NCBI GenBank assembly: GCA_036394195.1
Contig: DASWFO010000245.1
Coordinates: 1 to 64,000, forward strand
Origin: DATJPD01 sp036394195
GTDB taxonomy: Bacteria; Pseudomonadota; Alphaproteobacteria; CACIAM-22H2
Direction of reading: 5' to 3'
Length of the DNA: 64,000 nucleotides
Of the stretch, positions 8,050 to 16,467 are shown in pieces (within the stretch, counting starts at the first letter, position 1; every line of letters starts with the position of its first letter). Made by a program: the position numbers and the translations under genes. The notes under the pieces are model-generated. The model was not told the origin of the DNA, did no database searches, and saw nothing but the letters and a program-made list of their open reading frames with translations.

Positions 8050-9636
8050 ATGCGCAGACGTTTGCGTCGCGGCCTGGCCGTCCTTATCGCCGCCGCGGCC
8101 CTCGCCGGCGGCACCCCCGCCCCGCGCGCTGAGACCGTGCTCAAGGTCATTCCGCAAGCCGACCTCCGAAGCCTCGACCCGGTCTGGACCACCGCGGCCA
8201 TTACGCTCATCCACGGCTACCTGGTCTACGACACGCTGTTCGGCCTCGACGGCCATCTGCAGCCCAAGCCGCAGATGGTCGAAAGCTACGCCGCCAGCCC
8301 CGACGGCCTCAGGCATACGTTCACGCTGCGCCCTGGCTTGACGTTCTCCGACGGGTCGCCGGTGACGGCGCGGGACGCCGCGGCGTCGATCAGGCGATGG
8401 GGTGCGCGCGCCGTCGCGGGGCAGGCCTTGATGCCGCGGGTCGGCGAGCTGACCGCCACCGACGAGCGCACGGTCACCCTCACGCTCAAAGAGCCGTTCG
8501 CGCCGCTCCTCGACGTGCTGGCGGACCCGGTGCTGCCGCTGTTCGTGATGCGCGAAAAAGAGGCGCTCACCGACCCGTTCCAGCAGATCAGCGAGACCGT
8601 GGGCTCCGGCCCGTTCCTATTCGTCAAAGAGGAGTTCCGGCCGGGCGACCGCGTGGTCTATGTGCGCAACCCCGGCTACAGCCCGCGGTCCGAGCCCCCC
8701 GACGGCCTTTCGGGCGCCAAGCTTGCCAAAGTGGACCGCATCGAGTGGAAGGTGATGCCCGACACGAATATCGCGGTCGCGGCGTTGACCGCCGGCGAGG
8801 CGGATTTTATGGAGCAGCCGCCGTTCGATCTGCTGCCGGTGCTGTCGAAGAACAACGCCATCAAGCTGGTCATCGCCGATCCGGTCGGCTACCAGCCAAT
8901 GGTGCGCCCCAATCAGCTGTTTCCGCCCTTCGACAAGCCTGCAGCGCGCCGGGCGCTGCTCTATCTCGTCGATCAGGCGGAGTACCTGACCGCCATGGTC
9001 GGGGAGCCGCAATACCGGATCCCTTGCCCGTCACCCTTCATCTGCGGCACGCCCAGCGAGTCCAAGGTCGGGATCGCGGAGTTCGCCAGGCCCAACCCGG
9101 ACAAGGCCCGGCAGCTGTTCAAGGAGGCCGGCTATAACGGCGAGCCGATCGTGATCATGGATCCGACCGACCTGCCGATTCAGCACCACATGACGCTGCT
9201 GACGGCCGACAAGCTGCGCCAGATCGGCGTCAACGTGGAGCTGCAGGCGATGGACTGGTCGACCCTGGTGGCGCGGCGACCGATCAAGGACCCGCCGAGC
9301 AAGGACCCGCGCGGCTGGCACCTGTTCCACACCACCTGGCCCAGCATGGCGATGCAGAACCCGATCACCAACTCGGCGGTGGCCACGCCGTGCGACGGCA
9401 AGAACTGGTTCGGGTGGGCCTGCGACGAGGAGCTGGAGCGGCGCCGGCTGGCCTATCTGGCGGCACGGACGGATGAGGACAAGAAAAAGGCAATCGACGC
9501 CATCCAGGAGCGCTATTTCGAGGTCGTGCCGTTCGTCGCGTTCGGCCAGTTCCTGCGGCCGGTCGCCATGCGCGCCAACGTGTCCGGGCTTCTGAATGCG
9601 CCCTATGTGGTGTACTGGAACATCGAGAAGAAATAG
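8050..9636 (+). CDS. ABC transporter substrate-binding protein, peptide/nickel family (SBP_bac_5)
   Basis: Periplasmic ligand receptor for a DppA/OppA-type importer. The 528-residue protein has a signal peptide (basic MRRRLRR, hydrophobic core, cleavage near PAPRAE, about residue 28). Mature sequence features include VLKVIPQADLRSLDPVWTT and DGLRHTFTLRPGLTFSDGSP, both standard for the family. GGGAGAG stands just before the ATG, and a promoter-like TTGTAC-18 bp-TATGCT lies near 7976-8005. No permease or ATPase gene is adjacent, so this is an orphan receptor and its ligand cannot be read from context. uppP follows 29 bp later in the same direction. Confidence 0.93.
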   Translation: MRRRLRRGLAVLIAAAALAGGTPAPRAETVLKVIPQADLRSLDPVWTTAAITLIHGYLVYDTLFGLDGHLQPKPQMVESYAASPDGLRHTFTLRPGLTFSDGSPVTARDAAASIRRWGARAVAGQALMPRVGELTATDERTVTLTLKEPFAPLLDVLADPVLPLFVMREKEALTDPFQQISETVGSGPFLFVKEEFRPGDRVVYVRNPGYSPRSEPPDGLSGAKLAKVDRIEWKVMPDTNIAVAALTAGEADFMEQPPFDLLPVLSKNNAIKLVIADPVGYQPMVRPNQLFPPFDKPAARRALLYLVDQAEYLTAMVGEPQYRIPCPSPFICGTPSESKVGIAEFARPNPDKARQLFKEAGYNGEPIVIMDPTDLPIQHHMTLLTADKLRQIGVNVELQAMDWSTLVARRPIKDPPSKDPRGWHLFHTTWPSMAMQNPITNSAVATPCDGKNWFGWACDEELERRRLAYLAARTDEDKKKAIDAIQERYFEVVPFVAFGQFLRPVAMRANVSGLLNAPYVVYWNIEKK

Positions 9637-9665
9637 CGCCGCTCGTACCCAGGAGACTTAACGAC

Positions 9666-10469
9666 ATGGATTTTGCGACGATTTGGGGCGCCGTGCTGCT
9701 CGGCGTCGTGGAAGGCTTGACCGAATTCATCCCGGTCTCATCCACCGGCCATTTGATCCTGATCTCCGACCTGATCGGATTCAAAGGCCCAGAAGGCAAG
9801 GTGTTCGAGATCGTCATCCAGCTCGGCGCCATTCTCGCCGTCTGCTGGCTGTATCGGCAGAAGCTGATCGATGTGGCGATCCACCTGTTCTCGAACCCGG
9901 ACGACTTCCGCTTCGCGCGCAATGTCCTGCTCGCCTTCATCCCGGCGATGGTGATCGGAGCGCTGGCCTACAGCTTCATCAAGAGCGTGCTGTTCAGCCC
10001 CTGGGTGGTGGCGGTCAGCCTCATCGTCGGCGGCATCGCGATCTTCGTCATCGAGGCGATCCATAAGAAGCCGCGGTACCATGAGATTGAGAAATTCCCG
10101 ATCTCCACCTCGATCGGCATCGGCCTCTGCCAGACGGTGGCGATGATTCCCGGCGTCTCGCGGTCCGGCGCCACGATCATGGGCGCCCTGCTGCTCGGCG
10201 TGGACCGCAAGGTGGCGACCGAATTCTCGTTCTTTCTGGCCATCCCGACCATGCTGGCCGCGACGGTCTACGACCTGTGGAAAAACCGCCACGGCCTGGA
10301 CGCCAGCGGGCTCGACGTCATCGCCATCGGATTCGTGGTGGCGTTCCTCTCGGCATTACCAGTGGTGCGCGCCTTCGTCGGATTCGTCAGCCGCCACGGC
10401 TTTGGCCCCTTCGCGTGGTACCGCATTGCGGTAGGAACCGTGATGCTCGTGATCCTTTTGTTGCGGTAG
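9666..10469 (+). CDS. uppP: Undecaprenyl-diphosphatase
   Basis: Integral membrane phosphatase (BacA/UppP) that recycles undecaprenyl pyrophosphate to the monophosphate lipid carrier used for peptidoglycan and for exopolysaccharides such as the one encoded at the right end of this window. The 267-residue protein shows both catalytic signatures, EGLTEFIPVSSTGHLIL near the N-terminus and PGVSRSGATIMGALLLG in the middle, plus about eight hydrophobic helices. AGGAG lies 11 bases before the ATG. It is 29 bp downstream of the binding-protein gene and may be co-transcribed. Confidence 0.96.
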   Translation: MDFATIWGAVLLGVVEGLTEFIPVSSTGHLILISDLIGFKGPEGKVFEIVIQLGAILAVCWLYRQKLIDVAIHLFSNPDDFRFARNVLLAFIPAMVIGALAYSFIKSVLFSPWVVAVSLIVGGIAIFVIEAIHKKPRYHEIEKFPISTSIGIGLCQTVAMIPGVSRSGATIMGALLLGVDRKVATEFSFFLAIPTMLAATVYDLWKNRHGLDASGLDVIAIGFVVAFLSALPVVRAFVGFVSRHGFGPFAWYRIAVGTVMLVILLLR

Positions 10470-10617
10470 TGTCGCAAAGGTTGTGGCGGAAGAGCCACGG
10501 CGCTCACAAAAGATCATGCAAAATTGTCGTTTCATTGACACCATAAAAGGCCGGGTCTATAGGATTTTCGAGCCGTCGCGAACGGCGTTGCAACGCATAT
10601 ACCCCTTGAGGAGCTCC

Positions 10618-10827
10618 ATGAAGAAAGTGATGTACGGCCTGATGGCGGCCGCCCTGTCCCTCGGACTCGCGGCCCCGTCCTTCGCGGCCGTGTCCCCGCG
10701 GGCTGATGGGACCAGCCACGTCGTGAAGGTCCAGCAGACCACCAAGAAGAAGGTCGCCAAGAAGAAGTCGAGCAAGAAGACGGCGACCGCCAAGAAGGCC
10801 AAGAAGAAGCCCGTCACGCAGGGCTGA
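10618..10827 (+). CDS. Small secreted Lys-rich protein of unknown function
   Basis: A 69-residue protein with a clear signal peptide (MKKVMYGLMAAALSLGLAAPSFA, cleavage after AFA... at about residue 23). The mature part is short and highly basic: after HVVKVQQT it consists mostly of KKK, KK and AKK blocks and ends KKPVTQG. GAGGAG lies 5 bases before the ATG. I do not recognise a family. A strongly cationic periplasmic peptide could bind peptidoglycan, LPS or nucleic acid, but that is inference from charge only. A similarly sized secreted Ala/Lys/Pro-rich protein is encoded at 30812-31021. A strong terminator hairpin follows about 65 bp downstream. Confidence 0.75.
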   Translation: MKKVMYGLMAAALSLGLAAPSFAAVSPRADGTSHVVKVQQTTKKKVAKKKSSKKTATAKKAKKKPVTQG

Positions 10828-10892
10828 TCTTCGGCCGCCGCCCGTCCTTGTTGGGGGCGAGGACAGCGGGCTTAAGATCGATAGTACGAAGA

Positions 10893-10921
10893 CGGCGGCC
10901 GGTTCCCGGCCGCCGTTTTTT
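10893..10921 (+). terminator. Rho-independent terminator of the small secreted protein gene
   Basis: A perfect 10-bp stem CGGCGGCCGG / CCGGCCGCCG with a TTC loop (10893-10915) followed by six T residues. It is positioned to end transcription of the 10618-10827 gene. Confidence 0.85.
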
Positions 10922-10934
10922 ATTTGGGGTGGGG

Positions 10935-11000
10935 GGCCGGTTCCCGGTCGCCGCTTTTTGTTTGGGGAAGGGGGGCCGGTTCCCGGCCGCCGTTTTGCTT
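10935..11000 (+). repeat. Two further tandem copies of the terminator-like hairpin
   Basis: The block GGCCGGTTCCCGG...CGCCG followed by a T-run recurs with its GGCCGG core at 10935 and 10974, about 38 and 39 bp after the first copy at 10897. Copy two reads GGCCGGTTCCCGGTCGCCGC plus TTTTT and has one stem mismatch; copy three restores the pairing and ends in TTTT-G-CTTTT. This looks like local duplication of the terminator unit. Confidence 0.75.
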
Positions 11001-11007
11001 TTAAGGT

Positions 11008-11152
11008 CCTTCTCCGCCCTTCAGGGCGGAGAAGGATTTAGGATGAGGTGGGTGGCCGGTCAGCACCGCCACCTCGTATCGCAAGAGCGCTCCCCCACCT
11101 CACCCCGGCCCTCTCCGCCCCCGAGGGCGGAGAGGGGGAGTAGGTCGCAGAG
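11008..11152. repeat. Intergenic inverted repeat, second copy of the GGGCGGAGA / CACCTCACCCC family
   Basis: CCTTCTCCGCCC-TTCA-GGGCGGAGAAGG forms a strong hairpin at about 11009-11034. A second hairpin CCCTCTCCGCCC-CCGA-GGGCGGAGAGGG is at about 11110-11137. CACCTCACCCC lies between them. The words match the tldD-amn gap, so both belong to a dispersed repeat. The 10828-11158 interval contains only this and the terminator array. Confidence 0.7.
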
Positions 11153-11158
11153 CGGCAC

Positions 11159-12529
11159 TTAATACGCGTATTCCCGGAACAGGGGGTCGACGCTGCCGTT
11201 CCAGGGGCCGCGGAACTCGTCGAGCTTGATCTCGGCCAGGGTGCGGCCGGTCTCGGCGATCTCCAACAGTTCGTTCAAGAACGGGCTCTCGTCGCGCTCC
11301 CCCATGCGGTCGCGGCGGTTGCGGCGCTTGAGGCCGGCCCTGGCGATCTCGACCACCTTGAGGGCGATGCCCTGCAGCGGCTCGCCACGGAACGGGGTGG
11401 CGAGCGCCAGGCGCGGCACCTCGCGCCTAAGCTCCAGGATCTCCTCGAAGGTCCAGTCCTCGATCAATTTGGCGGCGGCGTCGAGCGCCACCGAATCGTA
11501 AAGGAGCCCGACCCACAATGCCGGCAGCGCGCATAGCCGCCCCCACGGGCCGGCGTCGGCGCCGCGCATCTCGAGGAAGCGCTTCAGCCGGACCTCGGGG
11601 AAGGCGGTGGTCAGGTGATCGATGAAGTCGGTGATCCGCGGCTCGTCGCCCACGATGTCGCGGAACTTGCCGGCCATGAAGTCACGGAACGAGCGGCCGG
11701 ACAGATCGATATAGCGGCCGTTGCGGTAGACGAAATACATCGGCACGTCGAGGATCCAATCGACGTAACGCTCATACCCCATGCCCGGCTCGAACACGAA
11801 CGGCAGGATGCCGCAGCGGTCGGGATCGGTGTCCAGCCACACGGCGCTGCGGGTACTGAGCAGGCCCGAGGGCTGGCCCTCGACGAACGCCGAGTTCGCG
11901 AACAGCGCCGTCGCGACCGGCTGCAAGGCCATGCTGACGCGGAATTTCTGCACCATGTCGGCCTCGCTCTCGTAGTCGAGATTCACCTGCACGGTGCAGG
12001 TGCGGAGCATCATGTCAAGGCCGAGCTTCCCCTTCTTCTCCATATACCGGCGCATGATCTCATAGCGGCCCTTCGGCATGATCGGGATCGCCGAGCGCGG
12101 CCATTTCGGATTAAAGCCATCCCCGAGAAACCCCACTCCGAGCTCGGAAGCCACCGATTTGATCTCGCGCAGATGCTGCTCGGTCTCGTCGCAGGTCTGG
12201 TAGAGCGTGATGAGCGGCGCGCCGGACAGCTCGAACTGCCCGCCGGGCTCGAGCGTGATGTTGCAGTCGTCGCGCTTCAGCGCAATCGGCTTGCCGTCCT
12301 CGTTGACCAGCGTCCACCCGAAGCGGGTCAGGCCCTCGAGCAGGCCGCGGATGCTGGCCCGCTCGCCGTCGTAAGGCAGCGGCCGCAGATCCTCAAGCCG
12401 GAAGGCGAATTTCTCGTGCTCGGTGCCGATACGCCACTTGGCCGGCGGCTTCTCGCCTCCCGCCAGGTACTCGATGAGCTGTCGACGGCCCGTGATCGGC
12501 GCGCCGCTGGCGGCGGGAGGTGCAGACAT
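11159..12529 (-). CDS. gshA: Glutamate--cysteine ligase, alphaproteobacterial/plant type
   Basis: Catalyses ATP-dependent gamma-glutamylcysteine formation, the first step of glutathione synthesis. The 456-residue length and sequence match the GCS2-type enzyme shared by alphaproteobacteria and plants: RIGTEHEKFAF near residue 36 (Glu-rich metal and substrate site), NITLEPGGQFELSGAPL, and the long segment with MLRTCTVQVNLDY. It begins 35 bp after the rsmE stop, so the two are probably co-transcribed. A gamma-glutamyltransferase that can degrade glutathione is encoded at 37870. The ribosome-binding site is weak (GGACGGAAA region). Confidence 0.95.
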   Translation of the reverse strand: MSAPPAASGAPITGRRQLIEYLAGGEKPPAKWRIGTEHEKFAFRLEDLRPLPYDGERASIRGLLEGLTRFGWTLVNEDGKPIALKRDDCNITLEPGGQFELSGAPLITLYQTCDETEQHLREIKSVASELGVGFLGDGFNPKWPRSAIPIMPKGRYEIMRRYMEKKGKLGLDMMLRTCTVQVNLDYESEADMVQKFRVSMALQPVATALFANSAFVEGQPSGLLSTRSAVWLDTDPDRCGILPFVFEPGMGYERYVDWILDVPMYFVYRNGRYIDLSGRSFRDFMAGKFRDIVGDEPRITDFIDHLTTAFPEVRLKRFLEMRGADAGPWGRLCALPALWVGLLYDSVALDAAAKLIEDWTFEEILELRREVPRLALATPFRGEPLQGIALKVVEIARAGLKRRNRRDRMGERDESPFLNELLEIAETGRTLAEIKLDEFRGPWNGSVDPLFREYAY

Positions 12530-12564
12530 TCAGTCGTTTCCGTCCGGTGAGCGAGTTTCTTCGT

Positions 12565-13335
12565 TCAGGATTTCGCGGCGAATCGCGGCGGCGGAGAGCC
12601 CAGCCGGTCATGGGCCAAGGCTTGAAAGACCGCGAGCGCCGCAAGGGCTGCGGTGTCGGCACGCAGCACACGCGGGCCAAGTCCGACGGCCGTAGAAAAC
12701 GGTAGTTTGTGCAGGGCGTCAAGCTCGGCCCGCGCGAAGCCGCCTTCGGGTCCGGTGAGGATCGCATGCGGCTGCTGCAGGTCGGCCTTCGCCAGAGCCT
12801 CGGCGATCGGCGCTCCGGCGCCAGACTCATCGCAGAAGATAAGCTGCCGGCCGGCGGGCCATTGGCGCAGCGCGTCCTCGATAGCGAGCGGCTCGCGGAT
12901 ATCCGGGATCGACAGCCGCTCCGACTGCTCGGCCGCCTCGATGGCGGTGGCGGCAAGCCGCTCGCTATTCACCCGGGTCACGATCGTGTGCCGGGTGAAC
13001 ACCGGCCACAACGCGGAAACGCCGAGCTCGGTCGCCTTTTCGGCGATGAAGTCCAGCCGGGCGCGCTTGATCGGCGCAAAGACCAGCCAGAGATCGGGCT
13101 CCGCCGCCGGGGCGCGGCGCTTTTCCTCGATGGCGAGCGTGCACCACCCTTTGCCGAAGCCGTCGATCCGCGCCGCATACTCGCCGTCCTGCCCGTTGAA
13201 CACCGCGATGCGCGCCCCGCGATCGAGCCGCAGCACGTGCCGCAGATAGTGCGCCCGCGGCGCCTCGAGGCCGAGCGTGGGGACGCTCAGCGAGGAGGGA
13301 ACGTAGAGACGCGTCTCGATGCGATCGATGGCCAT
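12565..13335 (-). CDS. rsmE: 16S rRNA (uracil-1498-N3)-methyltransferase RsmE
   Basis: SPOUT-class methyltransferase that modifies U1498 of 16S rRNA using S-adenosylmethionine. From the ATG at 13335 the protein has 256 residues. An N-terminal PUA-like domain (RHYLRHVLRLDRGARI type region) precedes a trefoil-knot domain with LTGPEGGFARAELDAL and VGLGPRVLRADTAALAAL, the SAM-binding knot. Longer in-frame upstream sequence lacks the family N-terminus, so this start was chosen. It is divergent from ubiA with a 47-bp gap and upstream of gshA. Confidence 0.95.
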   Translation of the reverse strand: MAIDRIETRLYVPSSLSVPTLGLEAPRAHYLRHVLRLDRGARIAVFNGQDGEYAARIDGFGKGWCTLAIEEKRRAPAAEPDLWLVFAPIKRARLDFIAEKATELGVSALWPVFTRHTIVTRVNSERLAATAIEAAEQSERLSIPDIREPLAIEDALRQWPAGRQLIFCDESGAGAPIAEALAKADLQQPHAILTGPEGGFARAELDALHKLPFSTAVGLGPRVLRADTAALAALAVFQALAHDRLGSPPPRFAAKS

Positions 13336-13382
13336 TCCGGCAGAAGCCGTTCTGCTGTGAGAGGTTCTGCTAGGATTAGGCC

Positions 13383-14309
13383 ATGACGGCAGTCCCCCCA
13401 ACAAGGGCCGAGCGTAGCGACATTCCCAAGGGCGGATGGCTCGACCGCACCGTGCCGGAGCCGGCGCGCCCGTATCTCCGCCTCGCCCGCCTCGACCGGC
13501 CGATCGGCACCTGGCTGCTGCTGTTCCCGTGCTGGTGGGGTATTGCAATCGCGAGCTCCGGCTGGCCAAGCCTCTGGCTGATGATCCTGTTCGGCGCCGG
13601 CGCGGTGCTGATGCGGGGCGCCGGCTGTACATATAACGACATCGTCGACCGCGAGTTCGACGGCCGGGTGGCGCGCACCGCCGACCGGCCGATCCCGTCG
13701 GGTGCCGTGTCGGTGCGCCAGGCGATCGCGTTCCTGGTCTGCCAGGCCCTCGCGGCGTTCATGATCCTGCTGCAGCTCGGACAGACGGCGATCGGCCTCG
13801 GCGTGCTGTCGCTGGTCCTGGTGTTCATCTACCCGCTGATGAAGCGGGTCACCTGGTGGCCGCAGTTCTTCCTCGGTCTGGCGTTCAACTGGGGCGCCCT
13901 GATGGGGCCAGCCGCCGTGCTCCACGCCGTTCCGGCCTGGGCCTATGTCCTCTATGTCGGGGGGATATGCTGGACGCTCGGCTACGACACGATCTACGCC
14001 CACCAGGACAAGGAGGACGACGCGTTGATCGGCGTCAAATCATCGGCCCGCCGGCTTGGCGACGCAACCCGGCCGGCGCTCTTCGCCTTCTATGGTGCCG
14101 CCGTCGCCCTGTTTGCGATCGCAGGGCACATGGCGGGGTTGGCGACGCCGTTCTACGCGCTGCTCGGCGTCGGGGCCATCCAGCTCGCCTGGCAAGCGGC
14201 GCGGATCGACTATCAGGACCCGGTCGACTGCCTGGCGATGTTCAGGTCGAACCGCCTGTTCGGCTGGATCCTGCTGGCCGCCTGCGTCGCCGGCCGCATC
14301 GCCCCGTGA
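13383..14309 (+). CDS. ubiA: 4-hydroxybenzoate polyprenyltransferase
   Basis: Inner-membrane prenyltransferase attaching the isoprenoid tail in ubiquinone synthesis. The 308-residue protein carries both Asp-rich diphosphate-binding motifs: NDIVDREFDGRVARTADRP and DTIYAHQDKEDD. Eight or nine hydrophobic helices are visible. No Shine-Dalgarno sequence precedes the ATG. Instead a -10-like TAGGAT ends 6 bases upstream, suggesting a nearly leaderless transcript. Its stop overlaps the GTG start of the next gene (GTGA), implying translational coupling. A UbiD-family gene lies 3 kb away at 17491. Confidence 0.96.
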   Translation: MTAVPPTRAERSDIPKGGWLDRTVPEPARPYLRLARLDRPIGTWLLLFPCWWGIAIASSGWPSLWLMILFGAGAVLMRGAGCTYNDIVDREFDGRVARTADRPIPSGAVSVRQAIAFLVCQALAAFMILLQLGQTAIGLGVLSLVLVFIYPLMKRVTWWPQFFLGLAFNWGALMGPAAVLHAVPAWAYVLYVGGICWTLGYDTIYAHQDKEDDALIGVKSSARRLGDATRPALFAFYGAAVALFAIAGHMAGLATPFYALLGVGAIQLAWQAARIDYQDPVDCLAMFRSNRLFGWILLAACVAGRIAP

Positions 14310-14968
14310 GCGAGACCGACATCGGCGCCTTCATCACGGCGCAAACCCGTATTTCCGCCGCGGCCCTGATTCCCGAGCTCCGCCTCCATCTCGCCAGTCA
14401 GGTGACGCCGCTCTGGCACGCGACGGAAGCGACGCTGGAAAAGCACAATCTGCCGCCGCCCTATTGGGCCTTTGCCTGGCCGGGAAGCCAGGCGCTGGCG
14501 CGCCATGTCCTGGATCACCCCGATCTGGTGCGCGGCCAGCGGGTACTGGATTTCGCGGCGGGTGGTGCCGTGGCCGGCATTGCCGCCGCGATATCAGGGG
14601 CCCGCGTCACCGCGTGCGATATCGATGCGGTCGCTGTGGCCGCGATGGCAATGAACGCCGCCCTCAACGGGGCGACGATTACAGCGGTGCAGGCCGATTT
14701 CACCCTGGGGGCGCCGGACGGCGTCGCCAAAGACGTGGACCTGGTCCTGGCCGGCGATGTGTTCTACGAGCGGCCAATGGCCGAGCGGGTCGAGCCATGG
14801 CTGCGCCGCCTTGTCCGCGACGGAGTCGCCGTGCTGGTCGCCGACCCCGGCCGGGCCTATCTGCCGAAATCAGGCCTGCAGGAGCTGGCGCGGTACGTGG
14901 TGCCGACCAGCCGCGATCTCGAAGACCGTGAGACGCGCGAAACGCGGATCTTCCGCCTGACCGGCTAG
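14306..14968 (+). CDS. Class I SAM-dependent methyltransferase, METTL20/ETF-beta lysine methyltransferase-like
   Basis: 220-residue cytoplasmic methyltransferase starting at a GTG that overlaps the ubiA stop. Seven-beta-strand features are visible: motif I VLDFAAGGAVAGIAAA, acidic strand-2 end TACDID, and the post-II segment VLAGDVFYERPM, which resembles the D-x-x-Y/F-E signature of the METTL20 family. Bacterial homologues of METTL20 in alphaproteobacteria methylate lysines of electron-transfer flavoprotein beta, so that is the best functional guess. Ribosomal protein L11-type or nicotinamide methyltransferase labels are also common for such sequences. It is probably co-translated with ubiA. 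Confidence 0.82.
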   Translation: MSETDIGAFITAQTRISAAALIPELRLHLASQVTPLWHATEATLEKHNLPPPYWAFAWPGSQALARHVLDHPDLVRGQRVLDFAAGGAVAGIAAAISGARVTACDIDAVAVAAMAMNAALNGATITAVQADFTLGAPDGVAKDVDLVLAGDVFYERPMAERVEPWLRRLVRDGVAVLVADPGRAYLPKSGLQELARYVVPTSRDLEDRETRETRIFRLTG

Positions 14969-14985
14969 GCCCTGACCGGCCAGGC

Positions 14986-15192
14986 TCAAGTCTCCAACCC
15001 CGCCGAGGCTTTCTCGACAATCCGATAGCGCACCATCGCATTGTCGATCCTCGCCATGTTGCGGGCCTGCCACTCCTTGCGCGCCGCCTCGTAGGTGTGA
15101 AACGGTCCGTACTCTTCGAGTGGCGCATCCTTCGCCAGAGTCTTGAAATCCGTGTCGGTGAATTCGCCGCCGACAACCCAATATTCCGCCAT
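14986..15192 (-). CDS. DUF4170 domain-containing protein
   Basis: Short 68-residue cytoplasmic protein. MAEYWVVGGEFTDTDF at the start and YGPFHTYEAARKEWQAR in the middle match the alphaproteobacterial DUF4170 family. The end RYRIVEKASAG is also typical. The function is unknown. It converges on the methyltransferase gene, separated by 17 bp. Its presence is one of the lineage markers for Alphaproteobacteria. Confidence 0.85.
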   Translation of the reverse strand: MAEYWVVGGEFTDTDFKTLAKDAPLEEYGPFHTYEAARKEWQARNMARIDNAMVRYRIVEKASAGLET

Positions 15193-15373
15193 TGCCGAAC
15201 CCTAAGCCCCAAGACAAGAACAGCCGCGGTCGAGCCTATCGCATGGTCGGCCCGACTGCCAGCTACGCTGTTTTGCGCTCACCGCCCCACGGCCGCCGCG
15301 AAATTGCACAAAACACCGCCTATCGCACATCCCGTCACCACTGTGAATTTTCAAAGATCAGGGTTTCCACGGG

Positions 15374-15401
15374 TTGTCGTGCGCTGAGGCATCGCTATAC
15401 T
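15374..15401 (+). promoter_or_regulatory. Promoter immediately before the Cys-rich protein gene
   Basis: TTGTCG (15374-15379), a 16-bp spacer and TATACT (15396-15401). The ATG at 15413 lies only 11 bases beyond the -10 element, so the predicted transcript has a leader of about 5 nt or none. Confidence 0.6.
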
Positions 15402-15412
15402 CCGTGCGCCTC

Positions 15413-16114
15413 ATGAAGCCTCTAGCCAAATCGCGCGTCGAGCTTTACCGACGCGTCTACGCCGCATTCAACGCGCCGGTCAGCCGGTTCGACTGCGGCA
15501 AGAAATGCGCCCCGCACAACGGCGGAACGCCGGTCTGCTGCTCGACCGAGAACGCGGTGCCGATCCTCGACAAGTGGGAGTTCGACCTGCTCCGGTCGCG
15601 CAGCGATCTGTGGCGGCCCTATAAGCCCACCGACGCCGCGGGCAAGGCCATCGTCGCCGACATGCATCACGAATGCCGGGCCGCCGAATGCAAGGGGGCG
15701 GCGTTCTGCGAGCGCGAAAACCGCGCCATGGCGTGCCGCGCCTTCCCATTCTTTCCCTACATCACGCGGGACGGGCAAATCCCCGGGCTCGCCTATTACT
15801 GGGTGTTCGAGGACCGGTGCTGGCTGATCAGCCATCTCGAGGTGGCGACGCGCGACTTCGTGCGCGAGTGCCTCGCCGCATACGAGACGATCTTCGCCGA
15901 GGACCACCTCGAATACGAAACCAACCGGGACATGTCCGCCGACATGCGCCGGGTGTTCGCGCGATGGAACCGCGGCATCCCGCTGATCGGCCGCGACGGC
16001 GGCTACTTCATGGTTGAGCCGCGCACGCATGTCATCCGCCCGGCGGAGCCCAGCGAGTTCCCACAGCACGGGCCGTATCGGAACGAAAAGCCGCAGGCCG
16101 AGGCCGCGGACTGA
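15413..16114 (+). CDS. Cysteine-rich protein of unknown function, possibly metal-binding
   Basis: A 233-residue cytoplasmic protein; I do not recognise a named family with confidence. Cysteines cluster as FDCGKKCAPHN, PVCCSTEN, HECRAAECKGAAFCEREN and MACRAFPFFPY, a pattern that resembles YkgJ-like cysteine-cluster proteins thought to bind zinc or an Fe-S cluster. The start at 15413 (MKPLAKSRVEL) was preferred to 15374, which falls inside the promoter. No Shine-Dalgarno sequence is visible. The C-terminal segment (EPSEFPQHGPYRNEKPQAEA) is duplicated in degenerate form 270 bp downstream. Confidence 0.75.
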   Translation: MKPLAKSRVELYRRVYAAFNAPVSRFDCGKKCAPHNGGTPVCCSTENAVPILDKWEFDLLRSRSDLWRPYKPTDAAGKAIVADMHHECRAAECKGAAFCERENRAMACRAFPFFPYITRDGQIPGLAYYWVFEDRCWLISHLEVATRDFVRECLAAYETIFAEDHLEYETNRDMSADMRRVFARWNRGIPLIGRDGGYFMVEPRTHVIRPAEPSEFPQHGPYRNEKPQAEAAD

Positions 16115-16467
16115 CCGGCTCGCGTCAGCTTGCGGAGCTGACGGCTGCTGCCAGGCTGCCGAGCGTTGCAATGAAATCGCGCCGTCTCATCTGTCCCCAC
16201 TGACCGACCATGCCGGCACGCCGGCATCGTCGCACGAGCCCTACGTCTCTCTCCACCCTTACCTTATCGCGCGCCGATACGGTGCTGGGTGTGAAGCGCT
16301 TCACATCAGCCCGGCGGACCCCAAGCGAATTCGCGCAGCACGGGCCATTCGGGACGAAAAGCCACAGGCCGAGGCGTCGGATGAGCGACTCCGATTGCGG
16401 GACGTTCAGCCTAGGTAGACTATGGGCAGCCGGAGGGCGATCTCTTAAGCCCTCCGTGGAGGCCCTC
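16115..16467. other. Intergenic region with decayed sequence
   Basis: About 350 bp without an intact gene. It contains a degenerate copy of the preceding gene's 3' end (16315-16386). On the minus strand (about 16125-16190) a short frame reads MRRRDFIATLGSLAAAV, which resembles the twin-arginine-like signal peptides of many alphaproteobacterial ABC binding proteins but stops after about 21 residues; it is probably a relic. The dodecin ribosome-binding site GGAGG is at 16457-16461. Confidence 0.5.
16315..16386 (+). repeat. Degenerate duplicate of the 3' end of the Cys-rich gene
   Basis: Bases 16315-16386 align over about 70 positions with 16042-16113. Shared words include CAGCACGGGCC, GACGAAAAGCC/AACGAAAAGCC and AGGCCGAGGC, with scattered substitutions. 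In one frame the copy reads PSEFAQHGPFGTKSHRP beside PSEFPQHGPYRNEKPQ in the gene. It is either a partial tandem duplication or two copies of a small dispersed element. Confidence 0.7.

Noticed and set aside
8050..9636. A complete peptide ABC transporter operon
   Set aside because: Only the receptor is present; neither permease nor ATPase genes are adjacent.
10893..11000. A CRISPR-like array
   Set aside because: Only three units with T-runs and no unique spacers of constant length; each unit is a terminator hairpin and no cas genes exist.
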